64,000 bases of DNA from Byssovorax sp. (lineage in GTDB: Bacteria; Myxococcota_A; Polyangia; Polyangiales; Polyangiaceae): NCBI GenBank assembly GCA_025362495.1, contig JANYGI010000023.1, forward strand, positions 1 to 64,000. Direction: 5' to 3'. Positions 37,486-45,420 of this stretch are shown in pieces; position 1 is the stretch's first letter; each line of letters begins with the position of its first letter. The notes under the pieces are model-generated. The model was not told the DNA's origin, ran no database searches, and saw nothing but the letters and a program-made list of their open reading frames with translations. The position numbers and the translations under genes were made by a program.

Positions 37486-39222
37486 TCAGTAGAGCCCCTC
37501 GGGCGGGCGCCCATCGACGAGGAATTTCTTCGCCGCGGCCGCCGTTCGCCGCGTCTGCGTCTCCTTGCGCAACGGCACGATGAAGCGCAGCAACGCTTCG
37601 AGATAGACACCGTCCGCCTCGGGATCTTCGCGCTCGAGGCGCCACAGGGCCTCGGTGTTCTTCACCGTGTGCGCGTAGAGGATCGGGCGCACCGCGGCGT
37701 CGAACGCGGCGAACGGAGCGAGGCGCGCGTAGGCCTCGATCCGGCCGCGCGCGTCGAGCGCCTGCGCGCACGCGAGCGCCCGCGGGAGATCGCGCGCTGC
37801 CGCTGCGGCGCGGAGATCGCCGCCGCCGTCGCTGCTGGCGGCGACGAGCGGCGTCGTCGCGTCGGCCTTGCGCAGCTTGCCGACGAAGGCCGCCGCGAGC
37901 AGCGCGAAGGCCGCCGCCTGGGCGCGCGTAGCATGCGCAGAGAGCGTCACGGCCGCCTCGGCGAACGTCACCGCGTGGGTCACGTCGAGCGCGCCGACGC
38001 TGGCATCGAGGCGCTGTTCCCAGGCCGGATCGAAGCGCGCGAGGCGCGTCGCGGCGGCGTGGGCGACGGCGCGCAGCAGCTCTCGCGACTCGCAGCCCTC
38101 TTCGATGCGCGCGACCACCGCGTCCACGGCCGACGACTCGCCGGCGAGCACCTCCATCTCGAAGGCCGCGCGATCCCAGGACACGTGCGCGGGCGGCGCC
38201 GGGTGATCGCCGGCCGCGAGCCGTGAAAGGCCGGCGCGCGTCGCGGTGAACGGCGGCAGCTTCGTGTCCGCGGTCGCCCACGCGAGCTGCACCGTCGACG
38301 CCGCGAGGAGCTCGATCGCCGCGGGATGAAAGCGCCGCGAGAGCTCGAGCGCCTTGCTGAAGAAGATCGCCCCGTGGCCGTAATCGTAGATGTGCTTCGT
38401 CAGGAAAGGCAGCAGCGCGGGCAGCGCCGACTCGGGGCCGCGCTCGCCCACGAGGGATCGGATCCGCGCCTCGGCGTCTTCACGCCGCTCGACCGCGAGG
38501 CACTCGCTCACGTGCGCCGGATCGCCGGCCTCGAGATCGGCGATGCGCACCAGCATCGCGCGCGGGCCGCTCGGCTGCTTGCTCAGCGATCGTCGCCCGA
38601 GCCGGATCGAAGGCTCGGCGACGGCGTGGCTCCCGACGACGAAGGCCTCTTCGACGGGGATCCACCCGCGCTCGGCCCACGCGCAGAGATCGGCCAGCAC
38701 CGCGAGGCCGTGATCGAAGCCGTACTCTGCGCGCTCCGCGCCGTCGCGCGCGAGCACTTCGAACGCCGCGTCGAGCGTCCCGAGCTTCGCGGGCACGGGG
38801 CCGATCCCGAGCTCGCCGAGGCGCAGACCTTCGCGCAGCGCGCGCGCCGAGTCGTCGTCCGCGAGCGCGGCGCGCAGCCCCGCGACGTGACGCCGCGTCT
38901 CGGCGGCGAGATCGATCGCGATGTCGAGATGAACGCGCCCCTCTTCCACCCGCGACGGGTAACGCCGCACCGCCTCGCCCCCGAACGAGCACGCGCCGCT
39001 GCCGAGCTCGAACTTCCAGTTGTGCCATTCGCAGGTGAGCACGCCGTCGCGAACGGTGCCCTGCGAGAGCGGATAGCCCTGGTGCGGACAGCGATCGTCG
39101 AGCGCGTGGACCTCGGCGCCGTCGCGCACGCACACGAAGCGCCGGCCCTCGCCCTTGCGAAGTGCCGGCTTCCCCGGCGTGAGCTCGTCGAGCGGGCCGA
39201 TATCGATCCAGTGAGACTTCAT
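37486..39222 (-). CDS. Rieske 2Fe-2S protein with large helical C-terminal domain
   Basis: 578 residues. The N-terminal 105 residues are a Rieske domain with both ligand boxes: LDDRCPHQGYPLSQG (Cys-x-His) and LTCEWHNWKFELGSG (Cys-x2-His), as in soluble Rieske ferredoxins and oxygenases. The remaining about 470 residues are Ala-rich and helical, with several His residues (FLTKHIYDYGHGAIFF) but no recognised mononuclear-iron oxygenase motif (D/E-x2-H-x3-4-H). Such Rieske-helical fusions are known as uncharacterised proteins in Actinobacteria and Myxococcota. Start ATG 39222; divergent from the esterase gene at 39360. Confidence 0.8.
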   Translation of the reverse strand: MKSHWIDIGPLDELTPGKPALRKGEGRRFVCVRDGAEVHALDDRCPHQGYPLSQGTVRDGVLTCEWHNWKFELGSGACSFGGEAVRRYPSRVEEGRVHLDIAIDLAAETRRHVAGLRAALADDDSARALREGLRLGELGIGPVPAKLGTLDAAFEVLARDGAERAEYGFDHGLAVLADLCAWAERGWIPVEEAFVVGSHAVAEPSIRLGRRSLSKQPSGPRAMLVRIADLEAGDPAHVSECLAVERREDAEARIRSLVGERGPESALPALLPFLTKHIYDYGHGAIFFSKALELSRRFHPAAIELLAASTVQLAWATADTKLPPFTATRAGLSRLAAGDHPAPPAHVSWDRAAFEMEVLAGESSAVDAVVARIEEGCESRELLRAVAHAAATRLARFDPAWEQRLDASVGALDVTHAVTFAEAAVTLSAHATRAQAAAFALLAAAFVGKLRKADATTPLVAASSDGGGDLRAAAAARDLPRALACAQALDARGRIEAYARLAPFAAFDAAVRPILYAHTVKNTEALWRLEREDPEADGVYLEALLRFIVPLRKETQTRRTAAAAKKFLVDGRPPEGLY

Positions 39223-39359
39223 CTCTCCTCCGGCGGACGGACTTCCCGGCGCGGTGAACGCCGTCCTGTGCTTGTACCCCGAGCGCGCCCCCGCCGCTCG
39301 CCCCTCGGTCGAGCCGTCGCCAACGCCGAGGCGGGTCGGGCGCTTCCCCAGCGACGACG

Positions 39360-40064
39360 ATGGTGTACAGAGCGTCCGTGACCGACACCCACTCCCCTTC
39401 GACGCTTGGCCCGCGCTGGCTTTATCTCCACGGTTTTGCGTCCGGAGCGTCGTCGTACAAGGGCGTGGCGATCGCCGAGCATTACGCCCGGCGCGGCGTC
39501 GCGATCGAGCGGCTCGACCTGCGGATTCCGAGCTTCGAGCGCCTCCGCCTGCGGCAGATGATCGCCTCGGTGCGAACGGCGATCGGCAGCGAGAGCGATC
39601 GCGCCGTCCTCTTCGGATCGAGCCTCGGCGGCCTCACCGCGTGCCGCGTCGCCGAGGAAGATCCTCGCGTGTGCGCCCTCGTGCTGCTCGCCCCGGCGTT
39701 CCGGATCATGGAGCGCTGGCGCGAGCGACTCGGCGAAAAGGGGTGGACCGCATGGCAGACCACCGGCTGGCTCGACACGCTCGACTACATCTCGAAGACG
39801 ATGTCGCGCGTCGACTTCGGCTTCGCGGAGGAGGCCGCGGCCCTCGACGAGCGCAGCGGCGGCTTCCCCGACGTGCGCGTCCCGACGCTGATCGTTCATG
39901 GCGTGAACGATCCGGTCGTCGACGTCGCGCTCTCGCGCCGCTTCGCCGCGGGCAAGCGCCACGTGCGGCTCGTCGAGGTCGACGATGGACACGAGCTCGC
40001 GGCCTCGCTCGATCGGATCAAGAGCGAGGCCGACAGCTTCCTCGCGCCGCTCCTCAACGGCTGA
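39360..40064 (+). CDS. alpha/beta-hydrolase (YqiA-type esterase)
   Basis: 234 residues. Elements of the fold: WLYLHGFASGASSYKG (oxyanion loop), LFGSSLGGLTACRVA (nucleophile Ser), VHGVNDPVVDVALS (acid) and VDDGHEL (His). This is the YqiA/YcfP group of small esterases. Start ATG 39360, but a GTG at 39378 is possible. No export signal, so it acts in the cytoplasm on an unknown ester. Divergent from the Rieske gene; the next same-strand gene is 56 bases downstream. Confidence 0.82.
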   Translation: MVYRASVTDTHSPSTLGPRWLYLHGFASGASSYKGVAIAEHYARRGVAIERLDLRIPSFERLRLRQMIASVRTAIGSESDRAVLFGSSLGGLTACRVAEEDPRVCALVLLAPAFRIMERWRERLGEKGWTAWQTTGWLDTLDYISKTMSRVDFGFAEEAAALDERSGGFPDVRVPTLIVHGVNDPVVDVALSRRFAAGKRHVRLVEVDDGHELAASLDRIKSEADSFLAPLLNG

Positions 40065-40106
40065 GAGTGCCACTGGCGCACAGTTTCGATCTCGGTCGGG
40101 TTGCGA

Positions 40107-40112
40107 TACCGT
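40107..40112 (+). promoter_or_regulatory. candidate -10 element TACCGT
   Basis: GCGATACCGT lies at 40103-40112, 8 bases before the ATG at 40121. The identical ten bases occur at 43063-43072 upstream of the papain-family gene. Confidence 0.35.
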
Positions 40113-40120
40113 TCGCGACC

Positions 40121-41053
40121 ATGAAATCGCCTGTCCCCCTCGAGCCCGGCGAGCGCGTCATCTTCGCGAGCGTGCGCGGCGGCGACGCGGGGCACTCCGG
40201 CTGGTGGTGGCTCGCGGCGATCTTCGGCGGGATGCAGGTGTGCAACGGGCTGATGTTCGGCGTTCACTTCCTCGCCAGCCCCTCGGGCGAGCCCATGGTG
40301 GGCGGGGTCGTCGGCGCGATCGCCGCGATCCTCGCGGGCCTCGCCGCGCTGGCGCGCTGGGTCCAGCTCAAGGTCCAGCCCGCGTACGTCGTCACGACGA
40401 GGCGAGTCATCGCCAAGCGCGTCTTTCTCCCGGCGGTGACCTTCGCTCCCGACGACGTCGGCGCGGCCGCGCGCTTCCTGATCAAGCACATGCGGTATGG
40501 CGCCATCGTGCGCGAGCAGCTCACGCACACGGTCGTCGTCGCCCTGCGATCCGGCGGGACGCGCCGCTTCGGCCCCGTGAAGGACGCCGACGCGCTGGTG
40601 ACGCTGTTCACCGGCCTCGGTCAGGGCGTGATCGACGTCCGCGCCCTCCCCGGCGCCGGCGGCGAGCTCTCCGCGGCCGAGACCCGCAAAGACCTCTTCT
40701 TCGCCCGCGCGTCCATCACCGCGGGCGCCGAGCGCGGCCCGCTCTTCGTCGGGCCGACGGCGATTGTCGGCTTCGCGGCCGAGCTCAGCCGCTCACGGAT
40801 GCTCCAGCTCTATACCATCGTCGGCGCCCCCCGCTCGGCCCTGGACATCGAAGAGCGGATGATCGCGCTCGGCGGCAACGTGGAGTTCGGACGAGCGGTG
40901 GTGATGAAGCGCGAGGGGACCACGCTGACGCTCGACGGAAAGCGGCTCGTGCTCGCCAGCGAGACGAGCCAGGTGGCCTTCGATCTGTTACCCGACGACG
41001 CCCGCCGCGCCGAGGCGCAATTGCCGAAGAACGAGGCTCACCCGTACCGCTGA
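40121..41053 (+). CDS. membrane protein with PH-like domain
   Basis: 310 residues from ATG 40121. A short N-terminus precedes two closely spaced hydrophobic segments (WWWLAAIFGGMQVCNGLMF and VGGVVGAIAAILAGLAALA), after which VQPAYVVTTRRVIAKRVF begins a bacterial PH-like beta domain (about 80-165). The C-terminal 140 residues are mixed and unassigned. No enzyme motif. The 3' end faces the ArsA-like gene across a hairpin that could stop both transcripts. Confidence 0.6.
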   Translation: MKSPVPLEPGERVIFASVRGGDAGHSGWWWLAAIFGGMQVCNGLMFGVHFLASPSGEPMVGGVVGAIAAILAGLAALARWVQLKVQPAYVVTTRRVIAKRVFLPAVTFAPDDVGAAARFLIKHMRYGAIVREQLTHTVVVALRSGGTRRFGPVKDADALVTLFTGLGQGVIDVRALPGAGGELSAAETRKDLFFARASITAGAERGPLFVGPTAIVGFAAELSRSRMLQLYTIVGAPRSALDIEERMIALGGNVEFGRAVVMKREGTTLTLDGKRLVLASETSQVAFDLLPDDARRAEAQLPKNEAHPYR

Positions 41054-41080
41054 AGGAGGCCAGTCCGACTGGCCTGCTTC
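41052..41080. terminator. bidirectional stem-loop between convergent genes
   Basis: AGGCCAGT (41057-41064) and ACTGGCCT (41068-41075) form an 8-bp stem with a three-base loop, extended to GAAG/CTTC by one mismatch. It lies between the stops of two convergent genes (41053 and 41079), so it can end both. There is no long T-run. Confidence 0.5.
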
Positions 41081-42074
41081 AAAGGCGCATCGCGAGGAGC
41101 CGGGTCCCCTCGGGGGTGCCGGCCTCGTCGAACAAGAACGGCAGTCGCAGCGCGACGAGATCGACCTCGCGATCGAGGCGGGCGAGGCTCTCGGCCTGCA
41201 CGCGCTCGCGCACCGCGCGGCGAGCGCCGGCGACGATGGCGCTGTCGCGGGTGCCCGCGGTCGTCTGCGGCGCGTCGATCGCCAGCAGCGCGCCGTCGCG
41301 CACCAGCTCGTCGCGCTCGCCCTCGGAGAAGAGCGGCGTCAGCACGCCGTTCACGATCAGCTTGAGCACGGGGAGCCCCAGCTCGGTGCGGATGTTGTTG
41401 ACGAGCTCCACCGTCTCGGTCGTCGGCATCTCTTCCGGGAGCGTGACCACCACGACGCCGCTCTGGATCGGATCGCGGAACATCGCCCACGCGAGCTCGG
41501 CGTCGCGGCGCAAGATCCCCGGCGGCACGGCGTCGAGGATCACCTTCGGGACGCGGAGCATGTCGACGCCATGGCCCGTCGCGGGCGCGTCGAAGAGCAC
41601 GACGTCGAAACGGTTCGAGCCGTCTTCGAGCGTCTCGGTGGTGTGGAACCAGGCCTTGCCCAGCATCGCCCACTCGTAGAGGCCCGGCGTCGCGCGGAAG
41701 AACGTGCGCGTGTACTTGTTGTCGAAGACGGCCTTGGCCACCGCCTTCACCTTGAGGATCATCTCCCCGTACTCGTACAGGGCGCGCTCGGGCGAGAGGT
41801 TCACCGCCCAGATGTTCTTGCCGAGCTGGGCGATCTCGCTGGTGAGCGGCGGGGTCCCGAGCATCGCCGAGAGGCGCTCTTTCGCCTGCGGCATCGCCAC
41901 GAGGACGCGCTTGCCCTGGGCCGCGAGCGCCAGCGCGAGGGCGGCGCAGAACGTCGTCTTGCCGACGCCGCCCTTGCCCGTCACGAAGAGGAAGCGCCTC
42001 GTGCCGAGATCTGCGGCGGTGGCGGCGGTGGCCGATGGCGCGCCGGGACGGGGCGTGGACAGGTTCCTGGTCAT
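41079..42074 (-). CDS. ArsA-like/anion-transporting ATPase
   Basis: 331 residues from ATG 42074. The deviant Walker A FLFVTGKGGVGKTTFCAAL with both lysines, the downstream VVLFDAPATGHGVDMLR (switch II, DAPATGH characteristic of ArsA/Get3-type ATPases) and a C-terminal adenine-binding region are present. Single ArsA-like ATPases without arsenic genes are common in myxobacteria, often in pairs, and may handle membrane-protein targeting or gliding/social functions rather than arsenic export. No ArsB or ArsD gene is nearby. The longer frame upstream of the chosen ATG has no homology and reads across the divergent cysH promoter. Confidence 0.85.
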   Translation of the reverse strand: MTRNLSTPRPGAPSATAATAADLGTRRFLFVTGKGGVGKTTFCAALALALAAQGKRVLVAMPQAKERLSAMLGTPPLTSEIAQLGKNIWAVNLSPERALYEYGEMILKVKAVAKAVFDNKYTRTFFRATPGLYEWAMLGKAWFHTTETLEDGSNRFDVVLFDAPATGHGVDMLRVPKVILDAVPPGILRRDAELAWAMFRDPIQSGVVVVTLPEEMPTTETVELVNNIRTELGLPVLKLIVNGVLTPLFSEGERDELVRDGALLAIDAPQTTAGTRDSAIVAGARRAVRERVQAESLARLDREVDLVALRLPFLFDEAGTPEGTRLLAMRL

Positions 42075-42221
42075 TCTGGAGCAGGCAGTCCGTAGGCGAC
42101 GAGGGCCGTCGACGCAACCCTCAACGACGGATCGAGGCGCCTTTGCGGCGGTGAAAGCACGGATCGCAGCGGCGCTCGCGGACGCCACCCTGGCCGCCAG
42201 GTTCTGCTAAACCTCCCGGCC

Positions 42222-42992
42222 ATGCGCATCACCGAAGGCGATCTCGCCGCGCTGAACCGCCGCTTCGACGGCGCCGATCCCCTCGACATCCTCCGCTTCA
42301 CGCGCGCCACGTTCGGTGACCGCGCCGCGATCCTCTCCAGCATGCAGCGCGCGGGAGCCGTCGTCTGCCACCTGGCCGATCGGGCGGGCCTCGCGTTCGA
42401 CGTGGTCTTCGTCGACACCGGCGTCCTCCACGTGGAGACGCTCGCGACCCGCGACGCGCTCGCCGGGAGCCACCGTCACCTGCGCGTGGTGACGCTGCAG
42501 CCAGAGCGCACGTTCGCGCAGCAGACGGCCGAAGAGGGCCTCCTTTACCTGAGCAAAGAGGGCCAGGAGCGCTGCTGCGATCTGCGCAAATCAGCGCCGC
42601 TGCGCGCGATCCGCGGCCGCTACGACGCGCTCTTGAGCGCGCTCCGCCGCGACGAAGGGGGCGAGCGCGCCGAGGTGCAGGCCTTCAGCCTCGACGCCGA
42701 CATGAACGCCCTGCGCATCCATCCGCTCGCCGCGCTGCCGCGCGAGTCGCTCGATCGTTACCTGGCAGACCATCCCGATGTCGCGCTGAATCCCCTTCAT
42801 TCCATGGGGTTTCCTACCATCGGTTGCTTCCCCTGCACCACGCCGGTCCGGCCCGATGAGCTGGAGCGCGCCGGCCGCTGGCGTCACCTCGCCGGCGTCG
42901 AGTACTGCGGGATCAACCCCGTGGACCGCGCCGCGGAGGCCGCGGTCGACCTCGACGACGCGCTGGCCACGAGGCTGCTGGGCCCTCGCTGA
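42222..42992 (+). CDS. cysH: APS/PAPS reductase (CysH family)
   Basis: 256 residues. PP-loop-type N-terminus with VVFVDTGVLHVETLATRD, the cysteine pair ERCCDLRKSAP, and GCFPCTTPV later give the CC...CxxC set that in the CysH family binds a 4Fe-4S cluster and marks adenylylsulfate (APS) rather than PAPS preference. The usual C-terminal catalytic Cys (ECGLH) reads VEYCGIN here. It reduces activated sulfate to sulfite. ATG 42222 has a TAAACCT element 8 bases upstream. No other sulfate-assimilation gene is adjacent. Divergent from the ArsA-like gene. Confidence 0.87.
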   Translation: MRITEGDLAALNRRFDGADPLDILRFTRATFGDRAAILSSMQRAGAVVCHLADRAGLAFDVVFVDTGVLHVETLATRDALAGSHRHLRVVTLQPERTFAQQTAEEGLLYLSKEGQERCCDLRKSAPLRAIRGRYDALLSALRRDEGGERAEVQAFSLDADMNALRIHPLAALPRESLDRYLADHPDVALNPLHSMGFPTIGCFPCTTPVRPDELERAGRWRHLAGVEYCGINPVDRAAEAAVDLDDALATRLLGPR

Positions 42993-43148
42993 CGCGGCTC
43001 CGCGCTCGCGCGCCGCAATCGGCCGCGCGAGCGCGTCAACGCTGGCCAACCGGAGAAACGTCGCGATACCGTGGCGGGGATTTTTCTTCATTCCCCGCCT
43101 TCGGCGCCGTTGGCCGTGGGTCCGATTCCATCATCAAGGAGACTCCCT

Positions 43149-44597
43149 GTGAACGACGACGAGCGCGACACCCTCTGGGCCGGTGACGAAGACGAAGGCG
43201 AGGGCGGCGGCGGGGGCGAAGAAGACAGCGACGAGGCCGGCGAGGACGAGGGCGACGACGCGGCCGACGAGGAAGAGGGGGAAGACGGGGAGGATGAAGA
43301 GGCGGACGACGACGAGGAAGAGGACGACGACGAGGAAGAGGACGACGACGACGAGGACGACGACGAGGACGACGAGGACGACGAGGAAGAGGGCGACGAC
43401 GAGGACGACGACGAGGAAGAGGACGACGACGAGGAAGCTGACGACGACGCTGTGGCAGCCGTCGATGACGACGTGTTCGGCAGCGCCGACGACTTCGAGA
43501 ACGCCGAGGCAGCCGACTTCGTGGCCGACGATGGCAGCTGGAGCGCGGAGGACTACGAGGCCAGCGCGCAGCGCCTGTTCGGCGACAACGAGTTCTTCGG
43601 CGAGACGGTCGAGGACCAGTTCACCAGCGACGGGTTCGAGGTCGCGGACGACGACGATCTCACCTCACGCATGAACGCGATCTTCGCGGGCGCGAGCACC
43701 TCGGTCACGTTCTTCATCAAGGACGGCGTCGTCACGCCGGTCGGGTTCGTCCCCTCGCAGTACATCACGCTGATCCTGGAAGAGTTCCCGGACGCCGATC
43801 TCAGCTACCTGCGCACGACGGTCACCAAGTACGTCAAGCCGGTCAAGCCCGGCAAGCTGCCCACGGTGATCGCCAAGGTCGATCCGAAGGACACCGTCGA
43901 TCTGCGCAAATACGCTTCGCCCATCGGCGATCAGGGCCAGACGTCACGCTGCTCCGCGTTCGCGTGGACGCACGCGCTCGAGCTGGCAAACAAGGTCGCG
44001 GCGGACGACGACACGCGCCTCTCGCCCACCTACTCGATGCTGCAGTTCCAGAAGATGCAGGGCGACGCGGACGACTACGCGTACGCGTTCAAGGGCGGCG
44101 AGGGCACCGTCGGCGGGGTCAAGCCCGGCCAGGTGCTGATCGACAACGGCACCTGCAAGCAGGAGCTGTGGCCCGACGACTCCGAGGCGCCGGCGACCAA
44201 AGACGAGGCGATGGCCAAGGACGCGGCGTCGCACAAGCTCAAGGCCAAGCTCGTCCCGGTCAAGCTTGACGATCTGCGCAAGGTCCTCAGCGCGGGCTGC
44301 CCCGTGCACCTCTCGATGACGACGGGCGACGCCTTCAGCAAGCTCGGGCGCGACGGCATCTTCAAGGACGCCGAGCCGCCGAAGGGCCAGCACGGCTACC
44401 ACGCGATGTTGATGGTCGGGTACATCGGCAACTACTACATCGTGAAGAACTCCTGGGGCACGAGCTGGGGCGACCAGGGCTACTGCTACATGCCCAAGAA
44501 GGTCCTCGCCGGATCGCAGCCGGGCTTCATCGCCGTGATGATCGGCAAGGGCGACGACGAGGCTCCGGCGAAGGGCGCCAAGGGCAAGAAGAGCTGA
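43149..44597 (+). CDS. papain-family cysteine protease with extreme acidic N-terminus
   Basis: 482 residues from GTG 43149, chosen because AAGGAGA (43136-43142) lies 6 bases upstream. Residues 12-100 consist almost wholly of Asp, Glu and Gly (e.g. DDDEEEDDDEEED). A linker and a propeptide-like region lead to a C1A peptidase domain (about 255-470) with Gln262 (DQGQTSRCSAF), catalytic Cys268, His418 (GYHAMLMVGY) and Asn434 (VKNSWGTSWGDQGYCYM): all four active-site residues intact. There is no signal peptide, so it is cytoplasmic or exported by another route; the acidic tract could keep the enzyme inactive or bind basic proteins. A Lys-rich tail ends it. Confidence 0.85.
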   Translation: MNDDERDTLWAGDEDEGEGGGGGEEDSDEAGEDEGDDAADEEEGEDGEDEEADDDEEEDDDEEEDDDDEDDDEDDEDDEEEGDDEDDDEEEDDDEEADDDAVAAVDDDVFGSADDFENAEAADFVADDGSWSAEDYEASAQRLFGDNEFFGETVEDQFTSDGFEVADDDDLTSRMNAIFAGASTSVTFFIKDGVVTPVGFVPSQYITLILEEFPDADLSYLRTTVTKYVKPVKPGKLPTVIAKVDPKDTVDLRKYASPIGDQGQTSRCSAFAWTHALELANKVAADDDTRLSPTYSMLQFQKMQGDADDYAYAFKGGEGTVGGVKPGQVLIDNGTCKQELWPDDSEAPATKDEAMAKDAASHKLKAKLVPVKLDDLRKVLSAGCPVHLSMTTGDAFSKLGRDGIFKDAEPPKGQHGYHAMLMVGYIGNYYIVKNSWGTSWGDQGYCYMPKKVLAGSQPGFIAVMIGKGDDEAPAKGAKGKKS

Positions 44598-44719
44598 GCT
44601 CTTTCGCGCGCGCGGCGACCGGGAAAACAGCAGGTTTTTTCGGCGCCGCGGTGCGCGAACCCATCTTCGCGGCAGGTCGCGCTTGACGCTTCGCCTGGAC
44701 GGAGAGAATCCCCCGACCC

Positions 44720-45382
44720 ATGGCGGCGAGCTACTTCGACGTAGACGGCACCCTGGTCACGACGAACCTCGTGCACCCGACGCTGTTCTATTTACAGAAC
44801 CAGCCAACCCCGCTGCACACGGCGGCGAAGCTCGGACGCGCTCTCCTGAAGGCGCCGTGGATGGCCCTGGCCGAGCTCAGGGATCGACGGCTCTTCAACG
44901 AGCTGCTCTTCAGCTCGTTCGAGGGCATGTCGGAGGACCGGCTGCTGCTCCTCGCCGAGGAGACCTTCACCAAGGTGATGAAGCCGAAGCTCTACGCCGG
45001 CGCGCGAGATCTCGTGCAGACCAGCCTCGACAAGGGGCACGAGGTCATCCTCGTCTCGGGCGCGCTCGACTTCTTGATGGTGCTGCTGAAGGAGCACCTC
45101 GGCGCCACCGGGATCATCGCCAACCGGCTCGAGATCCACGATCGGTACGCCACCGGCAAGCTCCTCCGTCCCGTCGTCGCGGGGCCCGAGAAGGCCCGCC
45201 TCATCCGCGAGCACGCGCGCGCCTCTGGCCACGATCTCGACGAGTGCTTCGCCTACTCGGACAGCTACTCCGACGTGCCGATGCTCTCCGTCGTCGGCCA
45301 CCCCGCCGCCGTGAACCCCGATCGCAAGCTCACCCAGCTCGCCGAGGCTTATCACTGGCCGATCATCCACCTCGCGGCTTGA
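44720..45382 (+). CDS. HAD-IB phosphatase (SerB-like)
   Basis: 220 residues from ATG 44720. HAD motif I FDVDGTLVTT (Asp7 nucleophile, Asp9 acid), motif II VILVSGALDF, and motif III/IV with EKARLI and YSDSYSDVPML. This set matches the HAD-IB hydrolases (phosphoserine phosphatase and relatives that dephosphorylate small molecules or lysophosphatidate). The first of three same-strand genes spaced 38 and 6 bases apart, ending with an HExxH protein, so they are likely one operon. Confidence 0.88.
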   Translation: MAASYFDVDGTLVTTNLVHPTLFYLQNQPTPLHTAAKLGRALLKAPWMALAELRDRRLFNELLFSSFEGMSEDRLLLLAEETFTKVMKPKLYAGARDLVQTSLDKGHEVILVSGALDFLMVLLKEHLGATGIIANRLEIHDRYATGKLLRPVVAGPEKARLIREHARASGHDLDECFAYSDSYSDVPMLSVVGHPAAVNPDRKLTQLAEAYHWPIIHLAA

Positions 45383-45420
45383 TCCCGTCAGCCCCCGAAC
45401 CGCCCCGATTTCGAGAAGCC

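Noticed and set aside
39254-40120. N-terminal extension of the PH-like membrane protein (599-codon frame)
   Set aside because: The added part runs across the esterase gene in another frame and is Arg/Pro-rich; ATG 40121 starts just after a candidate -10.
41079-42074. ArsA-like ATPase as plasmid-partition ParA or arsenite pump
   Set aside because: The DAPATGH switch motif is ArsA/Get3-like, not ParA, and there is no arsenic operon or centromere-type repeat.
43071-43148. Upstream Met as start of the papain-family gene
   Set aside because: No ribosome-binding site for it and no homology; AAGGAGA at 43136-43142 fits GTG 43149.
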